This document shows positions 35,177-43,972 of a stretch of DNA of 64,000 bases, piece after piece. A program made the position numbers and the translations under genes. The notes below the pieces were generated by a model. That model was given only the letters and a program-made list of their open reading frames with translations, made no database searches and had not been told where the DNA came from. The DNA is from Flavobacterium album (GTDB lineage Bacteria; Bacteroidota; Bacteroidia; Flavobacteriales; Flavobacteriaceae), in assembly GCF_003096035.1 (NCBI RefSeq), contig NZ_CP029186.1:2896001-2960000 (forward strand), in the 5' to 3' direction. Every line of letters begins with the position of its first letter. Positions within the stretch are counted from its first letter, which is position 1.

Positions 35177-37444
35177 TTATATTTCGTTTACGGGAAAATA
35201 TAAACTTATAACAGCACCTTTTCCTAATTCCCCGGAAGCCGTAATATAACCTTTATGGTTTTGCATGATCTTCCTGCACAGCGCTAAGCCGACACCGGAT
35301 CCCTTAAACTCTGAAGACGCATGCAGCTTTGTGAATATATTGAATATCGATTCGGCATACTGCTGTTCAAACCCTATACCGTTATCAGTAACATGGATCA
35401 CCTGATACCTGTGCTTATCTTCGGGAGTATAAGCCATAAGCTTTTTTTCGCCAATTATTTTTACCATAGGTGGCTGCCTGTCCGGTGATGAATATTTGAT
35501 CGAGTTAGCTATTAGATTTGAAAATAATTGCTTCAGCAAAAATGGAATGCCCTCAATTTTAGGCAGGTTTTCAGCAATTACTTGTGTAGAATGCTCTGCG
35601 ATCGTCTCAGTCATGTCTTCTTTTACTTCATCGATAATCGATGCCAGGTCGACCAATTCAAGTGAATCATCCGTATGTTTCAGCTTCGTGTATTTGAGTA
35701 TATCCACGAGCAATGTCTGCATTCGCTGTGCCGATGTATTCATCCGTTTAAGTGAATCCTGCAGGTTTGGCGACATATCCGCTTCCTTGCTTAAAATGCG
35801 GGATGAAATGAGCTGGATTTTCCGCAAAGGCTCCTGAAGGTCATGCGTGCTTATCCAGTTGATGTTTTCCAGTTCAGAATTGGTCTGCTTCAGCAACTCG
35901 CTCAGCTTACGGTATTTTTCCTCTTCCAAAGAGATAATGAGCAGGTTGATATGCCGTTGGAGGCTGAAAGCATAAGCAGCCGCAGCATCTGTTTCAGGCT
36001 GCAGCCATGGCTTGCTCTTACAGCTAACAATCTCCTTCCAAAGCGCAAAGGAGTTCCTTGGGGAAAGCCCTTTTTTGTCTTTTATAATCGATTTTGCTGG
36101 GTCACCCGCCCAGTTTACCTCTGTAATGGTTTCGGGCCTGAACCAAATGATACAGTTATTACTGTCTATATCCAGTGAGTGGTAAATGATACCCGAAGCT
36201 TTCTCGCAGGTGCTTTTCATTTCAGGCAGGTAGTCAATAAGCTTGTCAGTATGGAAGCTGCTATTTACAGTATAAGTTGCCAGCCAGTTGGCCAGCTGCT
36301 TTATTTCGTCATCTTCCGGTGCGATCCCGCTCTTGTATACTTTGTCATTAAATACGATCGATATACCAGATGCATTGCAAAGCTTGAGAATATCCTGAGC
36401 ATCTGCAATTTCCTGTAAGGCAGAAGCGCTTCCCAGGCTAAACGTATTCATTTTTTCCAGGGAAAGATTTACTTTCCTAGCTTCTTCATACTCTTCAGAT
36501 GACTGCCTGACATCTATTTGTGATGTGATGAAGTGGCCCTGCAATTGTGCTGCAAGGCGGATTTCAGGGCTTATATTTTTAGCTGAATAATGATGGCAGG
36601 CTATCAGCCCCCATAGCTTTTTTTTATGGATAAGCGATATGGTGAGGGTTGCCCCCACCCCCATGTTATGCAGGTATTGTACATGGATAGGCGATGTACT
36701 GCGCAAAATAGAAAGGCTAAGGTCGAGGTTTTTATTTTCACCGTCATCTACGGTAAATATAGGAACCGGCGTATAGTTGATATCGGTAATAAGCCTTAAA
36801 AGGTTTTGCATATACAATTCCCGTGCCTGTGGTGGTATGTCGGTATGCGGGTAATGCAGTCCAAGGAATGGCTCAAGGTCTTCCCTTACGCTTTCGGCAA
36901 ACACCTCGCCATTATAATCTTTATCAAAACGGTATATCATTACACGATCATAACCTGTCACCTCGCGCGTACCTTTTGCAACAAGGCCGCAAAGCTCTTT
37001 TAGTGTATGCGTATCGTGCATATAGGTAAGGAACTGCGAGGTTTGGTCGTATACCTCACTTGCGTCCCTGATATCCTTACTTACAGGTTCCGCCTCAAGG
37101 ATATAAACAGTGTTATTATAGTGAACAGTGCATAAGAACTCACTGCCGTTAAGCTGCAGCCTCAATAACGATGATGACAGCATATGGCCGTTAGCTATAT
37201 AATCCCTGAGCTGCTTTAGTGCGTCATCGCCAAAAGCTGCTGAAAAAGTGTTTCCTAATAATCCCGAATAGGTGCGGCCAATGAAAGCCTCACAGTTCTC
37301 ACTGCAAAAGTCGATGGTAAAAGTACCTTCCTTAAGCCCAAGCAGAAAGCCGTGTGGCTGTATGCTGCCGGGTATGTGTATCGGTTCCTGTTCGCAATTG
37401 GTGAGGTTGACAATCTCACGGTTTACAATATCCTTTATCTTCAT
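35177..37444 (-). CDS. bphP: Bacteriophytochrome histidine kinase
   Basis: A red/far-red light sensor of 755 residues. Order: PAS with the biliverdin-binding Cys17 in NCEQEPIHIPGSIQPHG; GAF with PHTDIPPQARELY (D202, I203, P204) and CHHYS (H284, H285); PHY with WFRPE and the tongue motif PRNSF (462-466); a histidine kinase with STHDLQEPLRKI (H534), N-box NLIANSIKYS, DNGIGF and GSGVGLALC. All chromophore and kinase residues appear intact. There is no membrane helix. It follows the heme oxygenase gene by 4 bases, so the chromophore-producing enzyme is co-expressed, and the response regulator is in the same unit. Confidence 0.95.
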   Translation of the reverse strand: MKIKDIVNREIVNLTNCEQEPIHIPGSIQPHGFLLGLKEGTFTIDFCSENCEAFIGRTYSGLLGNTFSAAFGDDALKQLRDYIANGHMLSSSLLRLQLNGSEFLCTVHYNNTVYILEAEPVSKDIRDASEVYDQTSQFLTYMHDTHTLKELCGLVAKGTREVTGYDRVMIYRFDKDYNGEVFAESVREDLEPFLGLHYPHTDIPPQARELYMQNLLRLITDINYTPVPIFTVDDGENKNLDLSLSILRSTSPIHVQYLHNMGVGATLTISLIHKKKLWGLIACHHYSAKNISPEIRLAAQLQGHFITSQIDVRQSSEEYEEARKVNLSLEKMNTFSLGSASALQEIADAQDILKLCNASGISIVFNDKVYKSGIAPEDDEIKQLANWLATYTVNSSFHTDKLIDYLPEMKSTCEKASGIIYHSLDIDSNNCIIWFRPETITEVNWAGDPAKSIIKDKKGLSPRNSFALWKEIVSCKSKPWLQPETDAAAAYAFSLQRHINLLIISLEEEKYRKLSELLKQTNSELENINWISTHDLQEPLRKIQLISSRILSKEADMSPNLQDSLKRMNTSAQRMQTLLVDILKYTKLKHTDDSLELVDLASIIDEVKEDMTETIAEHSTQVIAENLPKIEGIPFLLKQLFSNLIANSIKYSSPDRQPPMVKIIGEKKLMAYTPEDKHRYQVIHVTDNGIGFEQQYAESIFNIFTKLHASSEFKGSGVGLALCRKIMQNHKGYITASGELGKGAVISLYFPVNEI

Positions 37445-37448
37445 ACAG

Positions 37449-38048
37449 CTATTGAGGTGCGTTTGACCTGAAATGTGCGTTTATTGCATCAAATGTAAAA
37501 TTGGCCCCTTCTATAATTTCAGAGGCACATTGGTTTTCGGCTTCATATTGTGATAATGCCGAAAGGAAATTTTTCCAGTAACTGCCGGTCTGGCCGCCAT
37601 ACCCTGCAAAATAGGAGGCGCCATTCTCTGCATCATAGCCGAGTGCAGCACTGATATTTTTAAGGATGACCCTGCCGCCCAGTGAAGAGCCCTCTACAAC
37701 ATACATTATACCAAGGGCAAAACCCGTAGATATTTCTTTAAGGTTGCGGGTTACCGGCCTGCTGTGCGTACCGATTTCAATACCTAATACAGCAAGGTCG
37801 GCATCAATATGATGCGTTTTGCTGCGCTGCATAAGATCCGGGATGATGCCTTCCAGTAAAGGAAAAATATTCTCCTCGGTATCTGCCGTTACGTCGCGCA
37901 TCAGCTTAAGATACCCGGCATATTCGCTGTTGGTAACATTTGTATCTGTTACCGAAGCTGAAATGGGCAGTTCTTCAAGGTCTGTATGGGATTTGGCTGT
38001 AGCCTGGCGTAAATTGTCTAAAAAGGGGACAGTGGTCGTTCCGTTCAT
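37449..38048 (-). CDS. bphO: Biliverdin-producing heme oxygenase (BphO type)
   Basis: Opens heme to biliverdin, the chromophore of the adjacent phytochrome. The 199-residue soluble protein has the proximal heme ligand His21 in ATAKSHTDLE, and LGIMYVVEGSSLGGRVI (about 112-128), the distal-helix signature of this family. It lies between the response regulator and phytochrome genes (8-base and 4-base gaps). This position makes a role in phytochrome assembly very likely, rather than iron uptake. Confidence 0.93.
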   Translation of the reverse strand: MNGTTTVPFLDNLRQATAKSHTDLEELPISASVTDTNVTNSEYAGYLKLMRDVTADTEENIFPLLEGIIPDLMQRSKTHHIDADLAVLGIEIGTHSRPVTRNLKEISTGFALGIMYVVEGSSLGGRVILKNISAALGYDAENGASYFAGYGGQTGSYWKNFLSALSQYEAENQCASEIIEGANFTFDAINAHFRSNAPQ

Positions 38049-38056
38049 TATATAGA

Positions 38057-38485
38057 TCAGTAGCTGTAAACAAAATTTTTATCGTCCGGGACAAAGCTTC
38101 CCCAGTTTATTCCGAGGGCATGCTCGATAGATCTTTTCAATTGATCAAAAACCCCCGACTTAGGCACATAATAACTGGCACCGAGCTCCCTGCTTTTCTT
38201 TATCGTATCCTCATCTCCCGAGGTTGAAAACATTACAATGGGAAGTTCTTTATCAGACTGCCTTACTTTTTGAAGTATATCCAGCCCCGTCATTCCGGGC
38301 ATATTAATATCCAGAAATATAAGATGCGGGTGCGGTGGTGGGTTGTTGAGTGCATGCAGCAGCTGTGAACCATTATTTTGTGTAACTACGCTCACATCGG
38401 CATCAATTGTATCTACAATCTCCTTAAAGAATTCTAAATCATCCTGGTCATCATCCGTGTAAAATATTGTGAATCCGCTCTTCAT
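38057..38485 (-). CDS. Single-domain response regulator (CheY-like)
   Basis: A 142-residue receiver domain with no output domain. The phosphoacceptor is D59 in LIFLDINMPG; the acidic pocket is in YTDDDQDD (about 10-16), and the conserved Thr/Ser and Lys lie in IVMFSTSG and VPKSG. It is the first gene of the light-sensing unit and is the likely phosphorylation target of the phytochrome kinase. Rcp-type receivers linked to phytochromes have this form. Confidence 0.93.
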   Translation of the reverse strand: MKSGFTIFYTDDDQDDLEFFKEIVDTIDADVSVVTQNNGSQLLHALNNPPPHPHLIFLDINMPGMTGLDILQKVRQSDKELPIVMFSTSGDEDTIKKSRELGASYYVPKSGVFDQLKRSIEHALGINWGSFVPDDKNFVYSY

Positions 38486-38530
38486 TATCCAGTTGTATTA
38501 AATTAAAAATTGCAATAAGGCGATGAGTAC

Positions 38531-38538
38531 CAAAAATA
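38531..38538 (-). promoter_or_regulatory. Candidate -7 box upstream of the light-sensing operon
   Basis: On the minus strand TATTTTTG matches the Bacteroidota -7 consensus TAnnTTTG at every fixed position, 45 bases before the response regulator start. No good TTTG box is seen about 19 bases further upstream, so the call is tentative. Confidence 0.3.
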
Positions 38539-38616
38539 GTTAAATTGCAACTAATACCCCTGAATCGCGGGGAATATTAAGAAAGCTTTAACGTATGTCC
38601 CACGTTTTAAAACCTA

Positions 38617-39279
38617 TCATTTACAGTTTTTATCGACCATGATCAGCTTTTTCAGCTTAATGAATTGCACGAGGCGCGTGCGTGTTATGACTTTGCCTTT
38701 CTCATCGGTTACATTACATTCCTTTAAAATTCCATTTGGCATCTTTTCTTTTTCTTCCCAAAAACGGTAGCCGATATCGTCCGGAGGCAGTGAAGGAAAA
38801 TTTAGGTAAAGGCTGTTGTCCATTATGTAATGTTTGGTAAATATCTCGCGGTTCTCTGTTTTTCTCCTGTTCACAGGCTTCAATACTACATGACTGAAGG
38901 ATCGCTTATCAATAACAGTGTCGTTTTTTGGTACCAGTTCGAAATCCCTGACTTTCTCTGTCTGGGCGAAAGTTCCGCTACGTGGGCATTTCAGGCTGAT
39001 CGCTTCCACAAAGAAATCATCTTTTGCGATGGTGCCGTAATAATATTTGCCTCCTGCCAGTACCAGCGTCATTCCTACCTCCTTACCCATTTCATTAACT
39101 ATCATCATATAACTGCTCTTAGTCGAACTCATAAAACAGTAATGACTCGACTTTGGACTCCCCTTTTCCGTTAAATGCTCAATCTCATATTCCATCACAT
39201 AATCAAAGGCATAGCTTTGCTGGCCGTAACCTGTAAAGCAAATAAGCAATACCATTATCATTTGCTTCAGGTTTTTCAT
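38617..39279 (-). CDS. Exported protein of unknown function
   Basis: A 220-residue protein with a signal peptide (MKNLKQMIMVLLICFTGYGQQ, cut around 19-24). The mature part is beta-rich, with FDYVMEYEIEHL, SSYMMIVNEMGKEVGMTLVLAGGKYYY and a Lys-rich tail ending in CK. It shows no motif I know. Its start ATGA overlaps the stop of the upstream TPR membrane-protein gene, so it belongs to a three-gene operon with the AAA+ ATPase. Confidence 0.8.
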   Translation of the reverse strand: MKNLKQMIMVLLICFTGYGQQSYAFDYVMEYEIEHLTEKGSPKSSHYCFMSSTKSSYMMIVNEMGKEVGMTLVLAGGKYYYGTIAKDDFFVEAISLKCPRSGTFAQTEKVRDFELVPKNDTVIDKRSFSHVVLKPVNRRKTENREIFTKHYIMDNSLYLNFPSLPPDDIGYRFWEEKEKMPNGILKECNVTDEKGKVITRTRLVQFIKLKKLIMVDKNCK

Positions 39280-40514
39280 CTCCTTGTTACAAAGAAGTTA
39301 GCCAGGAATTGGAACGCTACGAGCCCTATCAGGTACACTGTCGCTAGGTCTTCCATAAGAATGCCTTTTACAAACACCATAGCCACAGCCGTTGCGCCTG
39401 AAAGGAACATAACGGCGTTATAACCAAGGAACAATCCCGATGGCTTTGCGAACAGCTTGCTCAACGGTATCATCATGGTAAACGCAAAGAATGCAAGGAT
39501 GATATACTGGTCTTGACCTGTTATGAAGTAAGTAAGGCCACTTAATAGCGATATGAGCAGGAAGGCTCCTATAATCGAAGAGCTTATCTTTTGCTTTTTG
39601 TCCAAAAGGTGTTTCCCGTAAGGATTTAATAGCAGGAACAAATTACTCAGCGGGGTGATGATCCATGTCGAAAAAGCAAAGATGAAAAGCAGCATGACCA
39701 AAGGATACAAAAACGGCTGCAATGCTTCATTGGAGTCTGCCAATGCGCGTAATGCCCTTGAACCGAAATAAAAGCCAAGTATGAACAGCCACTGGTATTT
39801 TGCGCCCATGTTCGACATCCAGAACGAGTATTGCAGGAACCACCTGTAAACCAGAAAACGTGCTTTCAATGCTTCCGTCATCCCGGCTTGTGCGTGGGGC
39901 GAATTGGGGTCGTTCTTCAGCGCTTCGCTAAAATGGTCGAGTGCCTTTTTGGTCTCGCCTTTTTCCAAAAGCCCCCAGCCGTAGTTAGCGTGCGTATAGG
40001 CATTATTAGGATTCTCATTCAATGCTTCGGCAATGGTATCAAATGATTCCTCCTTCCTGTCGAGTTTCAGCAATGCCGTACTGCGCACATTCAGGGCAAA
40101 AATATGGGAAGAATCAAGCGCCAGTGCCTGGTTGGCAATATCCAGTGCCTCACTGTATTTTTTACGCACCAGTTTTATATGTGCCCAAAAGGCAAAATAT
40201 TCTGCCTGGTACGGATCCATGCTGATGGCTTCGGTTATATATTTCTCAGCCTCTGTTATTTTCTCCTTTCCCAGGTACAGCCTCGATTTCAGGAAAAAAT
40301 AATGGCTTGCCGTTGGGTGCAGTGCTATCGCACTATTTATGAGTTCTTCTGCCCTGGCATAATTTTCGTTATGCAGGCTTATCTCACTCAGCAGGTACAG
40401 CACATAGTCATCGTTCGGGTTTGCCCTGATGAGCTCGCCCAGTATCTTTTCGGCATCGTTATAGCGTTGCTGCTGCAGGAGCAGCATGGCTCTTTCCAAA
40501 AGGCCTTCCGTCAT
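39276..40514 (-). CDS. TPR-repeat membrane protein
   Basis: A 412-residue protein. Residues 1-215 are about six tetratricopeptide repeats (for example DYVLYLLSEISLHNENYARAEELINSAI; AYTHANYGWGLLEKGETKKALDHF), followed by a hydrophobic part with five or six membrane helices (GAKYQWLFILGFYFG; YPLVMLLFIFAFSTWIITPL; IIGAFLLISLLSGLTYFI; YIILAFFAFTMMI). It overlaps by one base or so with the AAA+ gene before it and by ATGA with the exported-protein gene after it. The TPR part faces the cytosol and could dock the ATPase. Confidence 0.85.
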   Translation of the reverse strand: MTEGLLERAMLLLQQQRYNDAEKILGELIRANPNDDYVLYLLSEISLHNENYARAEELINSAIALHPTASHYFFLKSRLYLGKEKITEAEKYITEAISMDPYQAEYFAFWAHIKLVRKKYSEALDIANQALALDSSHIFALNVRSTALLKLDRKEESFDTIAEALNENPNNAYTHANYGWGLLEKGETKKALDHFSEALKNDPNSPHAQAGMTEALKARFLVYRWFLQYSFWMSNMGAKYQWLFILGFYFGSRALRALADSNEALQPFLYPLVMLLFIFAFSTWIITPLSNLFLLLNPYGKHLLDKKQKISSSIIGAFLLISLLSGLTYFITGQDQYIILAFFAFTMMIPLSKLFAKPSGLFLGYNAVMFLSGATAVAMVFVKGILMEDLATVYLIGLVAFQFLANFFVTRR

Positions 40515-41818
40515 TATTTCTTTATTTTTAGGTAGGACAGCACATCATTGTACAGCCCGGATTCATTGGCATACAGCGCAAAATTCTTCGCAGAGACAAA
40601 CCATTCTTTTGTACTGGCGTTGTGTTTTTTTATGGCATTCGCCAAATCTTTTTCCTGTATAGGTTCCGGGATACCGGTTTTAAACGATTCTTCCAGCTTG
40701 CTTTCAATGGCGATATCAATAATAGCCTCAATATCAGCGCCCGAGTAATTTTCGGTCTGTTTGGCCAGTTTGCCAAAATTGATGCTACCTACCGGTTTAC
40801 CTTTTAATTTGATATTGAAAATAGACTCCCTCGCTTCTTCATCCGGCGGCGGGATAAAGATAATCCTGTCAAACCTGCCCGGCCTCCTGAAAGCAGTGTC
40901 CAAATGCCAGGGTGCATTGGTAGCACCCAGTACGAGTATGCCGTCATTATCCGACTCCATACCATCAAGCTCCTGCAAGAACTGGTTGATCAGGTGGCGC
41001 GAGCCCGAATTCTTCATGTCGCTCCGGCTTGCCCCCAGTGCATCTATTTCGTCAAAAAACAAAACACATGGCTTGTTCCTTCGTGCGGTCTCAAATACTT
41101 CATGCAGGTTTTTCTCGCTGTTGCCTATCCACATATCGAGAATGTCATTCAGCCCGACGCTGATAAAATTAGCGTTGATCTCCCCTGCTGTTGCTTTGGC
41201 AATAAAAGTCTTGCCGCAGCCTGGAGGGCCGTACAGCAGTATCCCGCCGCCTGTTTTCTTGCCGTATGCCTTATACAGGTCGGCGTGGTTCAGCGGGTGG
41301 ATTATCTTTAGCTCGATCTCTTTTTTAATCTTTTCCATACCGCCCACATCACCAAAGTTGGTTTTGGGTTTGGTAAGGAATACATTGTTCTCTTCTTCCT
41401 GGAATTGCGGCTGCGGCCCCATGCCTACTCGCAGTTCAGCATCGAGCTCGTCATCGGTATAGCCGGGAATCATTTCCAGTACTTTTCGGTAGGTGTCCAC
41501 AGCCTGTTGGTACAGGTTTTCCCTAAGCAATGTTTTGGCATAAAGCACCAAAAAGTTAATGTTGTCGGGGTCGCTGTGCAGTGCATCTTCAAGTATCACG
41601 CTGCAGGTAGCATATTGTCCTTGTCGGAAATAGGTTAGTGCCAGGCCGTATTTGGCTCCGGGGTGGTTTTGCTGTGACAGTACTTCTTTATATTCTTTTT
41701 CAGCTTCTTCAAGCCTGTTAAGGTTCAGCAGGCTTTCAGCTAAATGTAGTCGTAAGGGGATGTTGGTTGGCGAGAATTTCAGTGCTTCCCGCAGGCTTTC
41801 AATCGCGTTATTATCCAT
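40514..41818 (-). CDS. AAA+ ATPase with N-terminal TPR domain
   Basis: A 434-residue cytosolic ATPase. Residues 1-120 are TPR repeats; the AAA module follows with Walker A GPPGCGKT (197-204), pore-loop MWIGNSE (229-235), Walker B LFFDEID (253-259) and the arginine-finger region RRPGRFDR (311-318). The AAA core is of the Cdc48/Vps4/FtsH-like type, with a W-[IV]-G pore loop, which suggests unfolding or remodelling of protein substrates. There is no protease domain. It is the first of three overlapping genes. The system has no name I know. Confidence 0.88.
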   Translation of the reverse strand: MDNNAIESLREALKFSPTNIPLRLHLAESLLNLNRLEEAEKEYKEVLSQQNHPGAKYGLALTYFRQGQYATCSVILEDALHSDPDNINFLVLYAKTLLRENLYQQAVDTYRKVLEMIPGYTDDELDAELRVGMGPQPQFQEEENNVFLTKPKTNFGDVGGMEKIKKEIELKIIHPLNHADLYKAYGKKTGGGILLYGPPGCGKTFIAKATAGEINANFISVGLNDILDMWIGNSEKNLHEVFETARRNKPCVLFFDEIDALGASRSDMKNSGSRHLINQFLQELDGMESDNDGILVLGATNAPWHLDTAFRRPGRFDRIIFIPPPDEEARESIFNIKLKGKPVGSINFGKLAKQTENYSGADIEAIIDIAIESKLEESFKTGIPEPIQEKDLANAIKKHNASTKEWFVSAKNFALYANESGLYNDVLSYLKIKK

Positions 41819-41953
41819 TGTAAATTAAATATGCGCTAATTTAATTTTTCGCGGATAAATTAAAAAGGAAAAAGGGCTTTAAATTATTACAATGTAAAAA
41901 AGGGTACACTGTTGACGCTGATTTTAGCGAATATAGTATATTAAATACTCTAT

Positions 41954-42445
41954 TTAATCACATACGGAAATAACCCTGCGGTACCTGCCGTGGTGGCTTA
42001 CCGATGCCGGAAGCAGTTTCTTTTTGTCCCGGATAAATGGCAGGCCGCCTTCACCCTTTATAATTTCAGGGTTTACCGGTTCGTGTATCTTTTGGGAGTT
42101 GTCGGCAACAGCCACTGTATGCAGCGCATCATCTGAAATGGATGTCTGCGTATGATATTTAAAATCCCCGCAAACCACTTTCCCCATAAAATTTTCCGAG
42201 TCTAAAACTTTAACCGAGCAATGCAGCAAGTGCGGAATAAAAGCCCTCGTCCGTGTCTGGCGGTTCCAGGCTTTGTAGGCGGCTTCCTTCATGCTCCAAA
42301 GCACCCACACCATAGTTTCCTGTTCGGGATGGTTCGCAATAGCCTGCTGCTCCTCTTCAGAAAACAGCCTTTGCAGGAAGCCTTCCCGCTGCCAGTTACT
42401 TTCCTTTTTTGCCGCTGCAAGGTCAATTACGTCGTTGCCTATCAT
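41954..42445 (-). CDS. 4'-phosphopantetheinyl transferase
   Basis: Transfers the phosphopantetheine arm from CoA to a serine of a carrier protein. The 163-residue product has GNDVIDL (D5) at the start, and the signature WSMKEAAYKAW (50-60, with E54 and K58), both needed for Mg and CoA binding. It is a single-domain AcpS-like size. It is the last gene of the polyketide operon and overlaps the acyl carrier protein gene by ATGA, so it probably modifies that carrier. Confidence 0.88.
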   Translation of the reverse strand: MIGNDVIDLAAAKKESNWQREGFLQRLFSEEEQQAIANHPEQETMVWVLWSMKEAAYKAWNRQTRTRAFIPHLLHCSVKVLDSENFMGKVVCGDFKYHTQTSISDDALHTVAVADNSQKIHEPVNPEIIKGEGGLPFIRDKKKLLPASVSHHGRYRRVISVCD

Positions 42446-42696
42446 TTTTCAGCAAGCTTAGCTTCTATGATGTCAAGGGCTGCCTTTACGGTCAGCATAC
42501 GCTCCATCTCTTCATTTTCTATCCTGATGTCAAATGCGGTTTCAATATCCAATACAATATCAACCAGGTTGGCCGAATTGATTTTGAGGTCGTTTATAAA
42601 ATCGGTGTCTTCTGTAAGTTTGTCATACACTTCTACCTCAGAGGTATAGGGTTTTATGATGGCTTTCAGCTTGCCTGTAATCTGTTCTTTATTCAT
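42442..42696 (-). CDS. Acyl carrier protein of the polyketide operon
   Basis: About 84 residues from the ATG at 42696 (MNKEQITGKL); an ATG at 42732 gives a 12-residue extension that overlaps the previous gene and is not preferred. It is acidic and helical, with LKINSANLVDIVLDIETAF, where Ser41 is the expected phosphopantetheine site. The usual Asp-Ser-Leu is Asn-Ser-Ala here, which marks a specialised carrier rather than the housekeeping AcpP. It lies 1 base after the ketosynthase stop. Confidence 0.9.
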   Translation of the reverse strand: MNKEQITGKLKAIIKPYTSEVEVYDKLTEDTDFINDLKINSANLVDIVLDIETAFDIRIENEEMERMLTVKAALDIIEAKLAEK

Positions 42697-42697
42697 A

Positions 42698-43972
42698 TCA
42701 TTTTGTGAATTTCTTAAATATAATGCAGGCATTCACATCGCCAAAACCGAAACTGGCTTTCGCCAAAATATTTATTTCCGTGTTAATTTTTTGTTGCGGA
42801 ATCTTTAAAAGATCAACCAAAGATACAATTTCCGGATGGATATCCTCACAATTTATGTTCGGGAAGATAAAGCCTTCGTGCAGTTGCAGCACCGATGCCA
42901 CGCACTCTACGCTACCCGCCCCGCTCAGGCAATGCCCCGTCATGGATTTTAATGAGTTGATATACGGGAAATCTGATCCGCTCCGGCCCAAAGCTTCCAC
43001 CCAGTTCTTTATTTCAAGGCTGTCTTTTGATGTGGCAGTCAGGTGTCCATTAATGGCATCAATATCGCTTGCCGCAATGTCCGAATCCCAAATGGCCTCC
43101 GTAATACAGCGCTGTACCGCAATGTTATTGGGCGCGGTCATAGTGCCTTCTCCCCTTTGCCCGCCGGAATTCACGTGCCCGCCGAGTATCTCGCCATATA
43201 TTACAGCGCCTCGTTCCAGTGCACTTTCCAGTTCTTCCAGTACCATTGCCCCCGCCCCGCTGCCCGGCACAAACCCCGATGCCGATGTGCTCATCGGTCG
43301 TGAGCCTTGTTCCGGTGTTTCGTTATGCTTAAAAGTGCATACCCGCATTGCATCAAAGCCGGCCCAGATGTAAGGCCCGCTGTCGCCCGTGCTTCCTGCC
43401 AGCATTCGTTTGGCATGTCCGCACTTTATACGTTCATAAGCCATCAGGATGCTCTCCGTTCCCGTCACACAGGCGGATGAATTCGTCGTTATCTGGTTGC
43501 CCAGCCCCAGCTTGCCGCCCAAATAGGCGCTTATGCCGCTATTCATGGTCTGGGCTACAACGGTGCTGCCCAAGCGGCGTGTCTGCAGATCGTCTATCTT
43601 ATAAATGCTTTCGCGAAATTTATCAATGCCCGATGTTCCCGAACCGAAAATAATACCACTGTCCCAATCGGGTTCGTCGCTGGTATTTATTTCCAGTCCG
43701 GCATTAGCCCAGGCTTCCATCCCTGCAATAAGACCATACAAAATCCCGGTGCTGTTGAAGCCACGCAATTCCAGTTCAGAGAAATACTTTGCTTTTAATT
43801 CGTCTGTTATCTCTGGCCTGCCCGCAATCTGGCAGGAAAACTGTAACCTTTCCAGTTCCGCATCGTGTTTTATACCGGATATCCCATTTTTAATGGCATG
43901 GGTAAACACAGGAATGCCGACCCCATTTGGAGCGGCAATGCCAAGACCTGTTATTACAACCCTCCTGTTCAT
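42698..43972 (-). CDS. Beta-ketoacyl-ACP synthase (KAS II/FabF-like)
   Basis: A 424-residue condensing enzyme. The Cys-His-His triad is intact: C168 in NSSACVTGT, H310 in INGHLTATS and H347 in MTGHCLSGAGS. The first His segment reads NGHLTATSKD instead of the usual NAHGTSTxxND, so it is a divergent, probably secondary-metabolism member. The gene overlaps the dehydratase stop by ATGA. It probably extends an acyl chain on the adjacent carrier protein. Confidence 0.92.
   Translation of the reverse strand: MNRRVVITGLGIAAPNGVGIPVFTHAIKNGISGIKHDAELERLQFSCQIAGRPEITDELKAKYFSELELRGFNSTGILYGLIAGMEAWANAGLEINTSDEPDWDSGIIFGSGTSGIDKFRESIYKIDDLQTRRLGSTVVAQTMNSGISAYLGGKLGLGNQITTNSSACVTGTESILMAYERIKCGHAKRMLAGSTGDSGPYIWAGFDAMRVCTFKHNETPEQGSRPMSTSASGFVPGSGAGAMVLEELESALERGAVIYGEILGGHVNSGGQRGEGTMTAPNNIAVQRCITEAIWDSDIAASDIDAINGHLTATSKDSLEIKNWVEALGRSGSDFPYINSLKSMTGHCLSGAGSVECVASVLQLHEGFIFPNINCEDIHPEIVSLVDLLKIPQQKINTEINILAKASFGFGDVNACIIFKKFTK

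Noticed and set aside
40761..41462. A 233-codon open frame antisense to the AAA+ gene
   Set aside because: Ser/Pro-rich shadow frame without any domain.
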